Part shown: one piece after another, positions 6,476-8,175 of the stretch
How the letters are laid out: each line of letters begins with the position of its first letter
Numbering within the stretch: the first letter of the stretch is position 1
Origin: Chloroflexota bacterium
GTDB taxonomy: Bacteria > Chloroflexota > Dehalococcoidia > UBA2979
Reading direction: 5' to 3'
Length of the DNA stretch: 8,175 bases
NCBI GenBank assembly: GCA_016875695.1
Contig: VGPB01000080.1
Location: forward strand, 1 to 8,175
Program-made: the position numbers and the translations under genes
Notes under the pieces: model-generated
The model's database searches: none
Seen by the model: only the letters and a program-made list of their open reading frames with translations
What the model was told of the DNA's origin: nothing

Positions 6476-7012
6476 ATGCGTCTCGCGTCTCGCCTGTTCC
6501 GCCGCCCGGCCGCTTGTCTCGCTCCGACGACGCCGTCTGAACTGATCGAGCGCGGGCTGGACGCCGCCCGGGACGTGGTCGAGGCGGTCACGGAGGCGAT
6601 CGAAGCCGGCGCGCCGAGTGCTCACCGCGGCCGTAATACTGCGGTGACAGTCGCGGCGGTTACCGCTACAGCCCTGGTCGCGACGGCGGCGTACGTGTGG
6701 TGGAAGCGGCGCGACCGCGTGGCGACCATCGATGCCCCGCCTGCAACCGTGCCGGTTGCCGGATTCCCGCCCGCAGCGGTGCGCAGCGAGGCGCCTGTCG
6801 CCACAGCGAAGCCGGTAGCGGTTGAGCCGCAGCCGGTCGTCCCGGCATCGGTTGCCGATGCCGATTGCACCGAGGCGCGGCGCGGCACGCCGCAGCCGAC
6901 GATGGCGACCAGCGCGCCGTTCTCCGCTCGCCCGCCCGCGACCAGCGGCCGCTTTGCGATGCCCGGCGTGCGGGGCGTGGTGCTGCCGGGCGGCGAAGGC
7001 GCGCTGCCCTAG
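6476..7012 (+). CDS. Hypothetical single-span membrane protein with Pro/Ala-rich tail
   Basis: I do not recognise this 178-residue product. It has a basic N-terminus (MRLASRLFRRP), a likely amphipathic helix at about 21-45 (SELIERGLDAARDVVEAVTE), one hydrophobic segment at about 55-76 ending YVWW, and a basic stop-transfer-like KRRDR at 77-81. The remaining hundred residues are rich in Ala, Pro and Val, probably disordered, with repeated AxPVA-like patches and a GVRGVVLPGGEG end. The ATG at 6476 is chosen because AAAGGG lies 7 nt upstream; an in-frame ATG at 6431 sits inside the leader hairpin and lacks a proper Shine-Dalgarno sequence. Third codon positions are mostly G or C and there are no stops, supporting a real gene. 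It is divergent from DUF1800 and sits 77 nt before tRNA-Glu. Its structured leader suggests controlled translation. Function unknown. Confidence 0.7.
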   Translation: MRLASRLFRRPAACLAPTTPSELIERGLDAARDVVEAVTEAIEAGAPSAHRGRNTAVTVAAVTATALVATAAYVWWKRRDRVATIDAPPATVPVAGFPPAAVRSEAPVATAKPVAVEPQPVVPASVADADCTEARRGTPQPTMATSAPFSARPPATSGRFAMPGVRGVVLPGGEGALP

Positions 7013-7048
7013 TCAATCCCGTTCAGTCATTCCCGCGTTCGCGGCTGC

Positions 7049-7077
7049 ATGACCTCGGGCGACCGGGGCGGTATTCT
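7049..7077 (+). promoter_or_regulatory. Candidate promoter for tRNA-Glu
   Basis: ATGACC at 7049-7054 and TATTCT at 7072-7077 are spaced by 17 bp and match the sigma70 hexamers at four of six positions each. Transcription would start near 7084, a few bases before the mature 5' end of the tRNA at 7090. Confidence 0.45.
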
Positions 7078-7089
7078 CGTGTGCGCCCC

Positions 7090-7165
7090 GCCCCCATCGT
7101 CCAGGGGACCAGGACGCCACCCTTTCAAGGTGGAAACAGGGGTTCGAATCCCCTTGGGGGTACCA
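7090..7165 (+). tRNA. tRNA-Glu (anticodon UUC), CCA encoded
   Basis: A complete cloverleaf folds by eye. The acceptor stem GCCCCCA (7090-7096) pairs with TGGGGGT (7155-7161), including a terminal G-U pair also seen in chloroplast and cyanobacterial-type tRNA-Glu. The D stem is GTCC/GGAC. The anticodon stem CCACC/GGTGG encloses CTTTCAA, giving anticodon TTC at 7124-7126. The T arm is AGGGG-TTCGAAT-CCCCT, followed by discriminator A at 7162 and an encoded CCA at 7163-7165. It decodes GAA and GAG and, charged with glutamate, may also feed tetrapyrrole synthesis in organisms using the C5 pathway. It marks the boundary between ordinary genes and a disturbed accessory region. Confidence 0.97.
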
Positions 7166-7181
7166 GCCCCTGCGCCACGCA

Positions 7182-7205
7182 GCTCGGCACCCGGTGCTGC
7201 CGGGC
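7182..7205 (+). terminator. GC-rich hairpin downstream of tRNA-Glu
   Basis: GCTCGGCA at 7182-7189 pairs with TGCCGGGC at 7198-7205 (eight pairs including one G-T) around an eight-base loop, 16 nt after the tRNA. A smaller CTGCG/CGCAG stem precedes it at about 7170-7182. No T tract follows, so it is a plausible but not classical terminator or a processing structure. Confidence 0.4.
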
Positions 7206-7222
7206 CCCGAGGCTGCTTCTAG

Positions 7223-7348
7223 AACCTGCTGTCGGTTGAGCAGCAGTGGAACTTCTTCACGAATCCTAAGGGCGACACCACCGCAGGCTGGACGCTATCA
7301 GGCGCTGGCGCGACGGCAGCGCTCGCGACCGTGTTGTTCGAGACGTAA
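7223..7348 (+). pseudogene. C-terminal gene remnant without a start codon
   Basis: In one frame an open stretch of 41 codons follows an in-frame TAG at 7220-7222 and ends at TAA 7346-7348. It reads LLSVEQQWNFFTNPKGD and then TTAGWTLSGAGATAAL to ATVLFET, balanced in composition and protein-like rather than an Ala/Arg shadow. No ATG, GTG or TTG start exists in frame (only CTG), and no Shine-Dalgarno sequence is seen, so it looks like the surviving 3' end of a larger gene. Codon use (AAT, CCT, CTA, TCA, TTG) is less GC-biased than in neighbouring genes, consistent with foreign origin. I cannot name the family. Its place right after a tRNA, a common integration site, fits a decayed mobile-element gene, but that is inference. 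Confidence 0.45.
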
Positions 7349-7451
7349 GCCTCCCCGCGCTGCCTCCCGCTCGCCGTTCTTGACCCGGCTGCAAGCGCCG
7401 CGGGCGGCGGGCGTACCTGCGCGTCACCCTCGCACCGATACGCTAGATCGC

Positions 7452-7484
7452 GGGCCTCCGAGGGGTGGGCCTCGCGGGGTGGGG
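7452..7484 (+). other. G-rich tract with quadruplex potential
   Basis: Five G runs of three or four bases occur at 7452-7454, 7462-7465, 7467-7469, 7476-7479 and 7481-7484, with loops of 7, 1, 6 and 1 bases. This meets the usual G3+N1-7 rule. Part of it is an imperfect direct repeat (GGGCCTC then GGGGTG, twice). It lies in the 252-nt stretch (7349-7600) between the gene remnant and the small Cys/His gene; nothing else is clear there. Confidence 0.35.
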
Positions 7485-7600
7485 CGTCGGCCGCCGCCGC
7501 TGCGGGGAACCGGGCTTCGAGCCGAGGGACTGCGCTCATTGGCCGGGCGCGCGATCTTGCATTCGATGGGTACGCGGGCAGGGGAGATTAGCGGGCGGCG

Positions 7601-7786
7601 ATGCTGCGAATCGAGATCAGTGGCGTGTGCGACGCGCGCATCGCGCCGGGGCGCCACTGCGGGCATCACATCGCGGACCACCTGGTGCACGGCGTCGCGC
7701 TGCTGGAGTGCTGGCGTTGCGAGGACTGGCACTACTTCGTGCCGCACGACGACCCGGACGCCGACGTACGCGCCCCCGCGACTAGG
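7601..7786 (+). pseudogene. Small Cys/His-rich protein gene, apparently interrupted by IS481-family insertion
   Basis: From the ATG at 7601 the first 62 codons have strong GC-rich third positions and read as a real protein: MLRIEISGVCDARIAPG, then RHCGHH, LECWRCEDWHYFVPHDD. Cys10, Cys20, His22, His23, Cys37 and Cys40 (the last two as CWRC) suggest a small zinc-ribbon-like metal site. I do not recognise the family. From 7787 the sequence appears to be the left end of an IS481-type element, so the frame's further run to a stop at 7886-7888 would be read into the element and not be native. The 3' part of the gene, if it survives, would lie past the element outside the window. The ribosome site is weak (AGGGGAG about 14 nt upstream). 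The alternative is that this is a complete 95-residue gene with no disruption. Confidence 0.55.
7781..7786. repeat. Putative IS481 target site, NCTAGN (left copy)
   Basis: ACTAGG fits the NCTAGN target known for IS481, which is duplicated on insertion. It is followed directly by TGTACTGACTACAT, and elements of this family begin with TGT. The second copy should lie beyond the right end of the element, outside the window. Confidence 0.5.
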
Positions 7787-8175
7787 TGTACTGACTACAT
7801 ACCAGCGAGACGGCTGACTGCAGGGGGACATCCGACGAGACTTGGGGTTGCGAAAGCTCCGAGTTCCGAAGGAGGTTCCGATGAGTGATGCTACCCCGCC
7901 CCGGCGCATGCGCTATTCGTACGAGGCCCGGTACCGCGCGGTAGAGGCGATGCTGACCGGCGCATCGACCGCAGCGTCAGGCGGGCAGGTCGGGGCGAGC
8001 CGTCCCACCACGTACCGTTGGCGCGCTCGCCACCGCGAAGCAGGCTGCGCCGGCCTGCACGACCGCCCATCGACGCCACACGTCCATCACCGCCAGCTGA
8101 GCCCACAGGCAGAGGCGCAGACCCTCGCCGTCTGCGAGCGCACGGGAGACGAACCGCAGGTGGTCGGCGCGATCA
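7787..8175 (+). mobile_element. IS481-family insertion sequence, left part
   Basis: The left end is placed at TGT 7787, right after the NCTAGN site, giving a 94-nt leader before the transposase ATG at 7881. The element continues beyond the window, so the right inverted repeat and the full length cannot be seen. The boundary is inferred from the target-site rule and the TGT terminus, not from a matched inverted repeat. Confidence 0.6.
7881..8175 (+). CDS. IS481-family transposase, N-terminal part (cut by window edge)
   Basis: Ninety-eight codons lie in the window with no stop. The peptide shows the family's helix-turn-helix DNA-binding start: RYSYEARYRAVEAMLTG at about 11-27, GGQVGASRPTTYRWRARH at 34-51, AGLHDRPSTPH at 57-67 and LSPQAEAQTLAVCERTG at 73-89. 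The DDE catalytic core is outside the window. A near-perfect Shine-Dalgarno sequence, AAGGAGG at 7869-7875, sits 5 nt before the ATG and settles the start. The stretch ERTGDEPQVVGAI resembles the usual ERTGxGPxRxGAI pattern with an altered glycine, so the copy may be slightly degenerate. It would cut and join the ends of the surrounding element. Confidence 0.82.
   Translation, partial: MSDATPPRRMRYSYEARYRAVEAMLTGASTAASGGQVGASRPTTYRWRARHREAGCAGLHDRPSTPHVHHRQLSPQAEAQTLAVCERTGDEPQVVGAI

Noticed and set aside
6344..6625. A 93-codon minus-strand frame opposite the leader and start of the membrane protein gene
   Set aside because: It is Arg-rich without family features and overlaps the plus-strand gene, which has a Shine-Dalgarno sequence and a membrane helix.
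7443..7446. Other CTAG tetramers (7219-7222, 7443-7446) as scars of earlier IS481 insertions
   Set aside because: CTAG also occurs at ordinary gene ends (2020-2023, 7010-7013), and no TGT-type terminus lies next to these copies.
7511..7525. GGGCTTCGAGCC as a second tRNA T-arm copy or attachment site
   Set aside because: Only a few bases match the tRNA-Glu T arm; it is a short self-complementary stretch and no 3' tRNA end follows.
1..8175. CRISPR arrays, toxin-antitoxin pairs or defence genes
   Set aside because: No regularly spaced repeats and no recognisable defence motifs were found on either strand.

Overview
The window reads as GC-rich bacterial chromosome with dense, well-formed genes carrying mostly G or C at third codon positions. 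The gene mix points to an environmental Gram-negative-type or Chloroflexota-like bacterium: an ACT-fused malic enzyme, a DUF1800/DUF1501 pair, a short sulfite-oxidase-like molybdoenzyme, an IS481 element, and a tRNA-Glu with encoded CCA. The phylum is an inference from gene content only and is weakly held.

Left part (1-2012). On the minus strand, lspA (lipoprotein signal peptidase) is joined by an ATGA overlap to the start of an RluA/RluD-type pseudouridine synthase, which runs off the left edge. Divergent to it, a plausible sigma70-type promoter drives a complete SUOX-fold molybdopterin oxidoreductase on the plus strand. Next comes a four-helix membrane protein gene whose reading frame is broken twice. 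Each break is repaired by adding one G to a G run, so sequence error or recent decay are both possible.

Middle part (2020-6273, all minus strand). In transcription order these are a DUF1800 protein, a DUF1501 protein with a clear Tat signal (13 nt gap), and, after an 83-nt gap with its own -10 element and Shine-Dalgarno sequence, an ACT-domain malic enzyme. DUF1800 and DUF1501 form a widespread gene pair of unknown biochemical role, one predicted exported and one without a signal. The malic enzyme links malate to pyruvate and is probably controlled through its ACT domain. It meets the broken membrane gene tail to tail with 7 nt between the stops.

Right part (6280-8175). An AT-rich island near 6384-6413 separates the DUF1800 operon from a divergent plus-strand gene for a 178-residue single-span membrane protein. 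That gene's leader can fold into two consecutive hairpins ending next to the start codon. It is followed by tRNA-Glu(UUC). Beyond the tRNA the region becomes accessory in character: a start-less C-terminal gene remnant, a G-rich stretch with quadruplex potential, and a small Cys/His-rich gene that appears to be interrupted at an NCTAGN site by an IS481-family element. The transposase of that element, preceded by a near-perfect Shine-Dalgarno sequence, runs off the right edge.

No CRISPR array, rRNA or recognisable defence system is visible. The best leads are the IS481 junction, the structured leader at 6418-6471, the DUF1800/DUF1501 pair and the doubly frameshifted membrane gene.
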